A stretch of 64,000 nucleotides of DNA from Undibacterium sp. YM2 (lineage in GTDB: Bacteria > Pseudomonadota > Gammaproteobacteria > Burkholderiales > Burkholderiaceae_D): the NCBI RefSeq assembly GCF_009937975.1, contig NZ_AP018442.1:1-64000 (forward strand), written 5' to 3'. This document shows positions 16,806 through 24,799 of the stretch, in pieces; the stretch's first letter is position 1, and each line of letters begins with the position of its first letter. Under the pieces are notes generated by a model. The model ran no database searches and was not told the DNA's origin. It saw only the letters and a list, made by a program, of their open reading frames with translations. The position numbers were made by a program, and so were the translations under genes.

Positions 16806-17642
16806 ATGAATGAAACGGAACGTTGTTCACCAGCGCAAAATTTGCGCCAAGGTGACATTATCAAGATCTTTAACGTTGACACTCAACAGCACCCTTCGCT
16901 TGGTGTAATTATTAATGCTGATTGTGATCTTGAAAATAATAAATTAGATGGCGTGATTGCATACCTTCCAATTTTCAGCTTCGAAGAATATTTAACTAAA
17001 TTTTGGCTTCGTACTTTCGTTGCAAGCAAGCTAGAAAATTCTTTAAAAAAATTTTCTTCTTTTTTAGTTTACAACGATCAAGAGCAGTCTGATTTAAAAG
17101 ACTGGCTATCAAGTGATCCACTAGAAAAAGTTATCGCAAAACTGGATCCTGATATTTCCAAACTAAACTCCAAAAACAAAACAGCAGCAATCATAGAATT
17201 GACTACACTTTACAAATGTTTAACTGCGGACTTAAACAATCTTGAGATACTGACTTATTTTTGTGAGTTAAAAAAACCTGCGCATAATGATGCGGCTATA
17301 AAAATGGTATTGGACGCAAAGAAAAGCATGCCCGACGATCATTTCTTTTTAAGCGATATTATTGACGAGAAACGAATCGGGTTTGTAATCCGAATGCGCC
17401 GGATATATACGATTCAAGCAGATTTTTGCTTTCGAAGTGAAGCTGAAATGCGCACAAAGGCAACCGGAACAGTAACTACAGCAGCGCGTAAAGTACGCCT
17501 TACACCCTTGTATCAATTCAAAGTGGCACAATTGTTCGCAAGCCAATATTCAAGAGTTGGGTTGCCAAATGACATTACAGACTTAGGTCAACTGGTCATT
17601 GAGGATATGGCTCAACAATTTGCAGGAGCTATTGTATGTTGA
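16806..17642 (+). CDS. Unknown protein coupled to a UvrD-like helicase
   Basis: I do not recognise a named family. The N-terminus has a beta-type segment (RQGDIIKIFNVDTQQHPSLGVIINADCDLENNKLDGVIAYLPIF) with an acidic NADCDLE patch, followed by a helical middle and a basic, Arg-rich region (RMRRIYTIQADF... KATGTVTTAARKVRLTPLYQFKVAQLF). There are no membrane segments or signal peptide. Its stop codon overlaps the helicase start by 7 nt (ATGTTGA), so the two are translated together and probably act together. Low GC compared with the 27-46 kb region and bordering IS debris suggest a transferred island. A two-gene helicase pair like this often serves phage defence, but that is only inference. Confidence 0.75.
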   Translation: MNETERCSPAQNLRQGDIIKIFNVDTQQHPSLGVIINADCDLENNKLDGVIAYLPIFSFEEYLTKFWLRTFVASKLENSLKKFSSFLVYNDQEQSDLKDWLSSDPLEKVIAKLDPDISKLNSKNKTAAIIELTTLYKCLTADLNNLEILTYFCELKKPAHNDAAIKMVLDAKKSMPDDHFFLSDIIDEKRIGFVIRMRRIYTIQADFCFRSEAEMRTKATGTVTTAARKVRLTPLYQFKVAQLFASQYSRVGLPNDITDLGQLVIEDMAQQFAGAIVC

Positions 17643-19411
17643 AGGCAATTGTTTTTACGCCGTATTCAATTAGTCAGTTAACACGTTTTGATATTTCGTC
17701 TGATTGGTTTTCAGAATATTTCCTTCCTCCGAATGCGGTTGGCTTAAAGAGAGTGGCATTTGATAACATAGTTTATATCATTGAATCTTCCCTTGAAGAC
17801 GACTCAGGGCCATTGGTTGCAATTAATCTTGAGACTGAATATTCTGTTTTCTCTCCAAACAAAGACAATGGTTTAATTCTGGAACGTATTAGAACTGTTT
17901 CAGATGCGCAGTTCAGTAGATCAGTCAAAATTCCCCCACCATGGCGACCATACACTGAACAGAGTACATTGTCGGTATGTGCGGAAACACGATTTCAAGG
18001 GCTAAAAAGTAGAATAAATTTTCATTTAAGACCAAATGGTCGTAACGATCTTTTCGCCTTCGCATACACTGATCGGGCGATAAATTTTGATGACCTTCCT
18101 GACATGTCGACACTTCATGAACAAGTGCGACTTAAATTTACAGATGCCGTTCTCACGCCTGCCTCCCCAACTGACACTAAATTCAGAGCTGGAATCGAGT
18201 TAGCAGAAATTTTGCCACAAGGGTTCCGACCTGGAGCGTCCCTTCAACAATGGTACACATCAATGCTAACAAGCGCGCAACGTAGCTTTGTTGATAAAAA
18301 ATATGATGGCCCTGTAAGACTGCGTGGTGTTGCTGGAACAGGGAAAACAATTAGTCTTGCAATAAAATTATTACGTGATGGTAATCAATTTGAAGCTGAG
18401 AAGAAGAATAGAAGGCTTTGTTTTCTTTCGCACAGTTCTGCAGCAATGGACGCGGTAAGATCGTTGGCAGAGAATCTGGATCCAATGGGAATGCTATATG
18501 GAAATAGCAAATATTGCCATATGGAAATTAGGACGCTGTATGACTTAGCGCAAGAGTTCCTTAATTTTGAACTTAGACAATTACACCCTCTGTCATTAGA
18601 TGGAACAGAGGGACGCAAGATGCAAAAAGAGCTAATTGACAGTGCATTGATCGAAATGTGGGAATCAAATGTTATAAGATCTCGATTTTCTGACCTATCA
18701 AAATCTATCCGAACGAATTGGGAAAATGCTGTAATCAGCAAAGATGGCATTCTCATTTCTGAATTAATGAATGAATTCGCAAACGTACTTGATATTGAAA
18801 ATATCCGAGCAGGTGATTCAAAAGGTGAAAAATATGCGACTAGCTCTTTAAAACGAGCTGCATGGTTAATGCCTTTAAATAGTGAGCAAGATAAGCGTTT
18901 CGTACTAGATGTCCATCGTCGTTATAGATCATTACTTCGGGATATGGACATCATAAGCACAGATCAAATGATCGCGGATTTTAATAATTTTCTAGACTCA
19001 AACACATGGGATCAAATCCGGGATCGTTCGGGCTACGATGCATTGTTTGTTGATGAGCTGCATTTATTCAACGTAATGGAACGTCAAACATTCCACAAGT
19101 TGATGTGCAGAACTCTCGAAGAAGAAAATGATCGTCCAGTAAGACCTGCGCTTTTTATGGCATACGATCTAAAACAAAGCACAAACGATTCTTTTACTCA
19201 GTATGATGATTCAACTGGAGCACTCTTCACAAAATCTTCTGGATTGCAAAATTCTGATTTAATTCAGTTAGAAACTGTCTTCAGGTATACCCCCAGATTA
19301 TCGATTTTTTACGGGATCTCGACGCAAGATTTCCTGGAATTGAAATACCAGAAGAATGGGAGAGCTATATCGGCACAAGTAAGCTGGATGATGGACCGAA
19401 ACCTGAACTAA
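17636..19411 (+). CDS. UvrD-like SF1 helicase, N-terminal portion (frameshifted)
   Basis: Superfamily 1 helicase/ATPase. The first 210 residues are a non-helicase region. The Walker A box GVAGTGKTISLAIKLL is near residue 231 and the Walker B-like ALFVDELHLF near 470, followed by MAYDLKQ and the motif QLETVFRYTP. After this the frame breaks: with one more C in the C-run at 19290-19294 the sequence continues as Pro-Gln-Ile-Ile-Asp-Phe-Leu-Arg-Asp-Leu-Asp and joins the next open frame (19420-19878). The last 30 residues of this ORF are therefore read out of frame. The whole protein would be about 747 residues. It could be real decay or a homopolymer sequence error. Confidence 0.82.
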   Translation: MLKAIVFTPYSISQLTRFDISSDWFSEYFLPPNAVGLKRVAFDNIVYIIESSLEDDSGPLVAINLETEYSVFSPNKDNGLILERIRTVSDAQFSRSVKIPPPWRPYTEQSTLSVCAETRFQGLKSRINFHLRPNGRNDLFAFAYTDRAINFDDLPDMSTLHEQVRLKFTDAVLTPASPTDTKFRAGIELAEILPQGFRPGASLQQWYTSMLTSAQRSFVDKKYDGPVRLRGVAGTGKTISLAIKLLRDGNQFEAEKKNRRLCFLSHSSAAMDAVRSLAENLDPMGMLYGNSKYCHMEIRTLYDLAQEFLNFELRQLHPLSLDGTEGRKMQKELIDSALIEMWESNVIRSRFSDLSKSIRTNWENAVISKDGILISELMNEFANVLDIENIRAGDSKGEKYATSSLKRAAWLMPLNSEQDKRFVLDVHRRYRSLLRDMDIISTDQMIADFNNFLDSNTWDQIRDRSGYDALFVDELHLFNVMERQTFHKLMCRTLEEENDRPVRPALFMAYDLKQSTNDSFTQYDDSTGALFTKSSGLQNSDLIQLETVFRYTPRLSIFYGISTQDFLELKYQKNGRAISAQVSWMMDRNLN

Positions 19412-19419
19412 GAGTATAT

Positions 19420-19878
19420 GTGGACGATAAGAGTCAACTTACACAGGTTATGTCTCTGGCAATCCAGCGAGCGCGCTCGATTCATGGGGGAGGCCGTAGG
19501 GTGGCCGTCTTATGTCCAAGTAGAGATATTTTTGATAAATATCTCCCAATAGTTGAGGGACAATTTGCAGGAAAAGTTTTATGTATTGTTGATCGTGACC
19601 CATCGGAGTTAAGACACGCTGGTAAACGATTCATTTTCAGCTTGCCAGAATACGTCGCAGGATTACAATTTGATACCGTATTTTTAATACATGCCGATAT
19701 TAGTCAAGCCCCTAAAGATGCTCGAATAGGTATTAAAAGAAAATTTATATCGAATATATATCTCGGATGTAGTCGTGCGGAAACGAGACTATATATTTCC
19801 ACTTCTCTTGCAAGAGGAGGAATATCAGACGTCTTTAATATGGCTATAGATCGTAAAAGTCTAACTATAGTTGAATAA
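19420..19878 (+). CDS. C-terminal part of the UvrD-like helicase
   Basis: Continuation of the helicase after the frameshift. It carries the second RecA-like lobe: RRVAVLCPSRDIFDKYLPIV, a strand LCIVDRD, the motif LPEYVAGLQFDTVFLIHAD (motif V-like) and SNIYLGCSRAETRLYISTS (motif VI-like, with Ser-Arg-Ala). No ribosome site precedes 19420, and the frame is open upstream to about 19290 with sensible protein sequence (LDARFPGIEIPEEWESYIGTS), so this is not a separate gene. Confidence 0.75.
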   Translation: MDDKSQLTQVMSLAIQRARSIHGGGRRVAVLCPSRDIFDKYLPIVEGQFAGKVLCIVDRDPSELRHAGKRFIFSLPEYVAGLQFDTVFLIHADISQAPKDARIGIKRKFISNIYLGCSRAETRLYISTSLARGGISDVFNMAIDRKSLTIVE

Positions 19879-20014
19879 GTTCAGGTCCACTTTGTATCTG
19901 AGCGATATTTCCGCAAGACAATGGGTTAAATATCTCTATGGGCTTGAGACGACAAAATCAAGCTCTTTTTTGACCTTTCGAAATAGCGTTCATGGCTAAG
20001 CAGATTATGAAGAC

Positions 20015-20120
20015 CGTGAAACATTCATTTCTATCATTTGAGCTGCTCAACTCGCCGTAAAGCCTTACCAGATAAGGCTTTCAGCAAATTCCCCTGTCTA
20101 ATCCGCGTGAATGTTTCACG
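20015..20120. repeat. 13-bp inverted repeat enclosing a 9-bp hairpin
   Basis: CGTGAAACATTCA (20015-20027) and TGAATGTTTCACG (20108-20120) are perfect inverted copies. Between them AAAGCCTTA (20059-20067) pairs with TAAGGCTTT (20073-20081) around CCAGA, which could end transcription from the helicase. The outer arms contain GTGAAACA and TGTTTCAC, the two halves of the canonical chromosomal parS, but facing apart and 80 bp separated. Confidence 0.55.
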
Positions 20121-20217
20121 CAGTTGATCGCTTCCAAAGCAGTTATAAATTCTTTGCAAGGAACTCACTTTAAATAATACATGATAAGTAAGATAATCAT
20201 GCAAATATTAGTTTAAA

Positions 20218-20233
20218 CGTCAAAATATTGACG
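20218..20233. promoter_or_regulatory. Operator-like palindrome upstream of kfrA
   Basis: CGTCAA and TTGACG (20218-20233) form inverted arms around AATA, 125 bp upstream of the kfrA-like gene in a very AT-rich stretch (20160-20280). KfrA proteins repress their own promoters, so a binding site is plausible. Confidence 0.4.
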
Positions 20234-20357
20234 AAATAAAATAATATATTTATTATTTGATCGTTCCCAATAAGAAAATTCCCTTCTTTTGCGGGTTGTC
20301 GCCGATTTCATTGAGCTAATGGCAATTTTTTAGCTTTTCTTCCTTCAGGAAATACGT

Positions 20358-21428
20358 ATGTCTACTTCTGTTCTTTCAGACCGTTCTTACACCAGGCGTG
20401 AAGCAGTCTGGGCTGCGTGTAATTCCCTGGCTGCCGCATCAGAAAAGCCTTCTGTTTCTAAAGTGCGTGGCTATTACAAAGGGGGATCGGATACGGACGT
20501 TCAGGCCGATATCCACGCCTGGTATGAGCGTTTGTTCAGTCATCACTGCGCACAAGCGGCTGGCCAGGGGATGCCCGATGAAGTGGCGGAACTCATGCGT
20601 CAGTTATGGGCGACGGCCACTGCGGCGGCCCAGGGGCATCTCGCCCACGAAAAGTCCTTGCTGAACCAGGAGCGCGCTCAGCTTACCCAGGAGCATGTCC
20701 AAATGGTCGAGCTTGTTCAGGAGAAACAAAAGCATCTTGAGCAAGTGCAAGGCGAATTGGCTGGCCAGGCGACGAGCCTGGCGGTTTCTCAGGAGCGCCT
20801 GCAGCAAGCCTTGCAAATGAATGATGGTCTGAAAGCGGAACAAGGGGTGCTGGTACAGCGACTGGAGGCTATGCAGCAGGCGATTGACGAGCGCGACAGG
20901 CGGCATACGGAAGCGATGCAGCTTCTGTCATCCCAATATCAGGACAGCCTGGCCAATCTGAATGCGGACCATAAGAGCCGGCTGGCAGAGTTTGAAGCGG
21001 CCGGTGTACAGAATGAGCAGCGCTATCGGGGAATGGAACGGCATATGCTGCAGCAGATTGAGGAGGCTCGGGCCAAGTCGCTGCACTGGGAGGGTGAAGC
21101 GCTTTCTCTGCGTTCTAGAAATCAGACCGAGGTGGATCTCGTGAAAAGGCAGTTGCAAAATGCACGTTCTACGATCGATGCGTCCAGGGGGGAGATCAAT
21201 GCGTTGAAGGGACAGTTGACTGCCTTGAATTTGCAGAGGGATGCGATGATTAAGGAATTGGCTCTGGCGTCCGTTGCTCTCTCCCCTGCCCTGGCCGTTG
21301 AAGAAGATGGTCGGCAGTTGGATTTGTTGGATGCGGGTGGTCTTGAAGATGGTTTGAAAACGACTGGCAATGGGGATATTGGAAAAATAGGACAACGGGA
21401 GACGGATCCGGATGGGGTTGGTGAATAG
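20358..21428 (+). CDS. kfrA: KfrA-like plasmid coiled-coil DNA-binding protein
   Basis: Plasmid accessory protein that binds DNA and helps partition or structure the plasmid. The N-terminal 100 residues match the KfrA_N type (SYTRREAVWAACNSLAAASEKPSVSKVRGYYKGGSDTDVQADIHAWYERLF), including the KVR--YKGGS-T recognition part. Residues about 105-310 form a long Gln/Glu-rich coiled coil. The last 40 residues are acidic and unstructured. The ATG at 20358 follows CAGGAA. It stands alone, with an AT-rich promoter region upstream. This supports a plasmid identity for the window. Confidence 0.82.
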   Translation: MSTSVLSDRSYTRREAVWAACNSLAAASEKPSVSKVRGYYKGGSDTDVQADIHAWYERLFSHHCAQAAGQGMPDEVAELMRQLWATATAAAQGHLAHEKSLLNQERAQLTQEHVQMVELVQEKQKHLEQVQGELAGQATSLAVSQERLQQALQMNDGLKAEQGVLVQRLEAMQQAIDERDRRHTEAMQLLSSQYQDSLANLNADHKSRLAEFEAAGVQNEQRYRGMERHMLQQIEEARAKSLHWEGEALSLRSRNQTEVDLVKRQLQNARSTIDASRGEINALKGQLTALNLQRDAMIKELALASVALSPALAVEEDGRQLDLLDAGGLEDGLKTTGNGDIGKIGQRETDPDGVGE

Positions 21429-21523
21429 CGATTTTGAAACTGAACTTTGCTTGTACACTATTCCTTGACTTTTTAATATGAGTGATCGATGATTACTTAC
21501 ATAAAAATGAAGGAGGCACGAAA

Positions 21524-21943
21524 TTGCGATGGATCACTGCATTGCACTTAAATAGTTGGGCAGACACACTTCGTGAACGACCGGTATTTTTGCCAATGGT
21601 AACGGTCAACGGCTTCCTTGTCAGTGGTCAGTTAAAACTTTCTGGTAGGGCACCGATGACAGCGTCCATGAGTTTTGTCGAACCGAAAGAAAAGGACAAT
21701 CACCTTAGTGCCTTCTGCCTATGCAGCCAGACCGAGAAGTTATCAGTCCCAACTGCATACTCGATCAGGGGGCACTATCTCCCCGAGGTGGACTTTGGTT
21801 TTAGGTACACGCTCGAAGGGCTCGCGCGTCTAGAACAAGTTACCACACTGAGTGAACTTATTCGGGTGCTCGACGACATTTCACCCTCTCAAAGAGATTT
21901 GGCCAATTTTACGCCTTGGCAACCCGAGATAAAGGGCTCGTGA
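21524..21943 (+). CDS. Short paralogue of a segment of the giant protein
   Basis: Function unknown. The sequence NGFLVSGQLKLSGRAPMTASMSFVE... VDFGFRYTLEGLARL...LIRVLDDISPSQRDLANFTPW aligns along about 110 residues with the giant protein at its residues ~1021-1137 (GFLGRGEFDIPGWGSMGASLGFME... GFGLGFRYTLDAIAAA... LIKALDDVAKVQGDLHKFSAW). It therefore represents one structural unit of that protein, free-standing. The start is set at TTG 21524 because AAGGAGG precedes it; the frame is open back to a GTG at 21482. The next gene, an amidohydrolase, begins 65 bp after it, so the two are probably co-transcribed. It might be a remnant of a larger duplicated gene. Confidence 0.65.
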   Translation: MRWITALHLNSWADTLRERPVFLPMVTVNGFLVSGQLKLSGRAPMTASMSFVEPKEKDNHLSAFCLCSQTEKLSVPTAYSIRGHYLPEVDFGFRYTLEGLARLEQVTTLSELIRVLDDISPSQRDLANFTPWQPEIKGS

Positions 21944-22008
21944 GTGACGCTGACGTAACAACTCCTAGCATGCAAAACAAGTTCAATCTCTGATTTGAAG
22001 GAAGTTAA

Positions 22009-23631
22009 ATGCCTACGTTACCGAACAAGATCGTTGATCTCCATACCCACCTTTTCAATGCACGCTGTCTTCCCCTTCCAGGAATTTTTGCGAACGCACT
22101 CAATAAGGATGCCGACAATAGCTGGGTTGCCAGGCACCTCTCAACGATCATCTTTAAGATTACCGAATCGGAATACTCCCCTGAGAATCTACAAGAAAAT
22201 TTCCTCGTCGATACCGACTATGTGGACCGACTCTCAGACACGATTGAAGCGCACATCGTGGGGGAAATAGAGGCGAGGAATGTTCAGTTTCGTGAACTAG
22301 CCGACCAAGAAAAACATCCACTCGTGGTAGCACACGACATTACTCAGGACTTAAAGAATTTGCAGAAGGCACTCATTGATGAATATGAAAATAATCAAGA
22401 CTGTGAAATTAGAGAAGCAGTTACTTCACTGAAAGAAGTCCCTGAAAATCTTCAATTTACGAAACAGAGTTTTTCCGGTTGGATCGAAATGATCATCGGG
22501 GTAGCAATCAGAATTTTAAATAAGGAACAAGATGTTGCCGACGACATTGAGAACTATGGAGCTTTCATCTATAGCATGTTGTCTGCTGAAAAACACATGG
22601 CGGAAACACTCATCGAGCGTTACGGCGTCATCGCACCAGACTATCCGCCTATCACGCTAGTCCATCACATGATGGACATGCAAATGGCTTATGTAGTCAA
22701 ACCAGATACGACCCAGGAGATGGTGTCACCGTATTACCCTTTTTATTGCGAGTACGTCCAACAAGAGGACGAAAACAATGGAGATCAAATCTCCCGCATG
22801 AAACAAGTTCACGCACAATATCCGCAAACAATCGGCTTTTTAGCATTTGATCCACGTCGAGAAAACTGCATGGATGTCTTTAAATTTGTCCAAAATGGAG
22901 AATTCAAAGGCTTCAAATTCTATACGTCAATGGGCTATTTACCTGCCAATGATCCCGTTGCGGAAATCAGAGATAGAGTCCACACTTTTTTTGAAAAATG
23001 TGCGGCGTTAGACATTCCTGTATTTACCCACTGTACTGCGCAAGGGTTCCAAACGCGCGCGAAATTAGGGCTCAATGCAAAGCCCAAAAATTGGGATGCA
23101 GTATTAGAAGCCTTCCCCAAATTAAGACTTTGTTTTGGCCACGCAGGTGGCGGTAAGCAAACGCATGTAACATCCAAAGATACAGGCGGTAAAGTTGATT
23201 TAATTTCCCTTGGATGGAGTGCCACCAAAGATGAATGGAATGGGCCAGATGACTATGTCATCAAAGGAGTCACTTACTATAATTTTGCAAAAGACGTCGT
23301 AAGGCTGTGTCGAACCTACGAAAACGTCTACTGTGAATTCGCATATATCACCGACCTAATTGAAGGCCACGGTGACGAATGCGCAAAAGCTCGCGCATGC
23401 CTAGTCGACAACCTTGTGTATGTCATACATGAATCGCAAGCTGTCGAAGCACCATATAAATTTGAGAATAAGATGGCATTTGGATCTGACTGGAACATGC
23501 CGTCTATGGTGACGCACCCAAAACAATACCTACAAGTCTTTCTTGAAATATTCGATGCAGGCGGCCCACTCGCCAACTATCGTGAACAGTTTTTTCACGA
23601 AAATGCGTTGAACTACATGAAAGCGCAGTAA
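22009..23631 (+). CDS. Amidohydrolase-family metal-dependent hydrolase
   Basis: TIM-barrel hydrolase of the amidohydrolase type (PF04909-like). Metal-binding motifs are in order: HTH at residues 12-14 (VDLHTHLF), His in PVFTHCTAQG near 341, His in CFGHAGGG near 377 and Asp in AFGSDWNMP near 492. Between the first and second motif lies an insert of about 300 residues, acidic and helical, larger than usual (540 aa in all). There is no signal peptide, so the enzyme should be cytoplasmic. The start follows AAGGAAG. A terminator lies about 160 bp past its stop. The substrate cannot be told. Its pairing with a paralogue of the giant protein ties it to the 27-46 kb operon (inference). Confidence 0.85.
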   Translation: MPTLPNKIVDLHTHLFNARCLPLPGIFANALNKDADNSWVARHLSTIIFKITESEYSPENLQENFLVDTDYVDRLSDTIEAHIVGEIEARNVQFRELADQEKHPLVVAHDITQDLKNLQKALIDEYENNQDCEIREAVTSLKEVPENLQFTKQSFSGWIEMIIGVAIRILNKEQDVADDIENYGAFIYSMLSAEKHMAETLIERYGVIAPDYPPITLVHHMMDMQMAYVVKPDTTQEMVSPYYPFYCEYVQQEDENNGDQISRMKQVHAQYPQTIGFLAFDPRRENCMDVFKFVQNGEFKGFKFYTSMGYLPANDPVAEIRDRVHTFFEKCAALDIPVFTHCTAQGFQTRAKLGLNAKPKNWDAVLEAFPKLRLCFGHAGGGKQTHVTSKDTGGKVDLISLGWSATKDEWNGPDDYVIKGVTYYNFAKDVVRLCRTYENVYCEFAYITDLIEGHGDECAKARACLVDNLVYVIHESQAVEAPYKFENKMAFGSDWNMPSMVTHPKQYLQVFLEIFDAGGPLANYREQFFHENALNYMKAQ

Positions 23632-23681
23632 TCGACGTTGACCTAAATAGCCTATGGCACAATTGATTACTTCGCTTGACG

Positions 23682-23728
23682 GTAGGTCAGGTCGCACTAC
23701 AATCGTGTGCCTGCGGAAATAAAGAATG
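23682..23728 (+). repeat. 47-bp dispersed repeat, copy 1
   Basis: Forty-seven bases from GTAGGTCAGGTCGCACTAC onward recur at 53951-53997 with one mismatch (G or T at position 34). It directly overlaps a shorter repeat TTACTTCGCTTGACGG (23667-23682) that is also found at 50308, 50433 and, in slightly changed form, 57105. Non-coding. Confidence 0.8.
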
Positions 23729-23792
23729 TAATGGCTTGATCGCTATGTAGCTTCATACAAAGTCATTGTTGCTGTATCACTAGCCTAGTATA

Positions 23793-23821
23793 AAAAACGG
23801 AACAATTATGGTTCCGTTTTT
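23793..23821 (+). terminator. Rho-independent terminator after the amidohydrolase
   Basis: AAAAACGGAAC (23793-23803) and GTTCCGTTTTT (23811-23821) form a perfect 11-bp stem with a 7-nt loop and a T-rich tail. Confidence 0.85.
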
Positions 23822-24028
23822 GTTTTATTACTACGATACTAATGCCCACCTAGAAAATACTTCTCAATGGATAACCATAGTCGGACAGAAAAATGGTATC
23901 GATATCGAGGATCGAATTATAGAAGCCGCTGACCTGATGAAAGAGTGTAAGCGTCCAGCCGCCCCACCTAGCATTGAACGATGACCTCATCCAGACTCAC
24001 GCTCCCATCACAAGTAAAGAGGAGCGAC

Positions 24029-24358
24029 ATGAAACGAGATCAAACCAAGCGGCAGCAGTGGCAGCTACACATCGCCCAATGGCAGCAGAGTGCACTGAGC
24101 CAGCGCGCCTTTTGCGTAAGTGCAGGCCTCAAGTTCGCCACCTTCGACTATTGGCGGCGCGCACTCATCGCCGAACAGTCCGTTGAGAATAAGCAATCCC
24201 AATCGCAGCAGCCCGGCATCCAGCTATTACCCTTGCAAGTGACGCCTGCTGGGTCTGGTTCCATGGGACTGGTGTTGCGCAGCCCGCAAGGCTGGGAACT
24301 GCGTCTGCCACCCGAGGTCAAGGCGGACTGGCTGTCCGACCTGCTGCGTGGCCTGTGA
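24029..24358 (+). CDS. tnpA: IS66 accessory protein TnpA
   Basis: Small helix-turn-helix protein needed for IS66 transposition. It has the usual start KRQQWQLHIAQWQQSALSQRAFCVSAGLKFATFDYWRRAL, where the SQRAFC--AGL--ATFDYW part is the HTH. The ATG at 24029 is preceded by AGAGGAGC; the frame also runs upstream to 23981. The stop overlaps the TnpB start (TGATG). Confidence 0.9.
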   Translation: MKRDQTKRQQWQLHIAQWQQSALSQRAFCVSAGLKFATFDYWRRALIAEQSVENKQSQSQQPGIQLLPLQVTPAGSGSMGLVLRSPQGWELRLPPEVKADWLSDLLRGL

Positions 24359-24699
24359 TGCAATGGCAGGCAGATGCCATCTGGCTGGCAGTGCAGCCGG
24401 TCGACATCCGCGCCGGGATCGACCGCCTGTCAACCTACGTCCAGCAAGCCCTGGGGCGTGCACCTTGCGACGGTACTGCCTACGTATTCAGCAACCTGCG
24501 CCACACACGCCTCAAAGTGGTGTGCTGGGATGGCAACGGCGTGTGGATGTGCGTGCGCCGCCTGCACCGTGGTCAATTCGTCTGGCCCAAGCCTGGCGAG
24601 CTCAGTTGGCAATTGACCGCCGAGCAATGGCAGTGGCTGGTGGCCGGCGTCGATTGGCAGCGCTTGTCGGCACCGGCTCCGGCAGCCTGGGCACTGTAG
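24358..24699 (+). CDS. tnpB: IS66 accessory protein TnpB (Orf2)
   Basis: Family signature VDIRAGIDRLSTYVQQALGRAPCDGTAYVFSNLRHTRLKVVCWDGNGVWMCVRRLHRGQFVWP. It is required with TnpA and TnpC for transposition; the biochemical role is unclear. The ATG at 24358 overlaps the TnpA stop; a GTG one codon earlier is possible. 113 residues, a normal length. Confidence 0.92.
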   Translation: MQWQADAIWLAVQPVDIRAGIDRLSTYVQQALGRAPCDGTAYVFSNLRHTRLKVVCWDGNGVWMCVRRLHRGQFVWPKPGELSWQLTAEQWQWLVAGVDWQRLSAPAPAAWAL

Positions 24700-24799
24700 C
24701 AAGTCCCTGTTAACTTCGACGCGATTCTGTTAACATGGCGCCATCGATCTGCTCGAACAACTCGCCCATACCAACGCCGACCCTGCGCTCCTTGCGCAG

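Noticed and set aside
20015..20120. Functional chromosomal-type parS
   Set aside because: The two halves are 80 bp apart and face the wrong way, so they do not form the continuous 16-bp site.
23682..23728. Integron attC site
   Set aside because: The repeated block lacks the paired core sites (GTTRRRY and its inverse) expected of attC.
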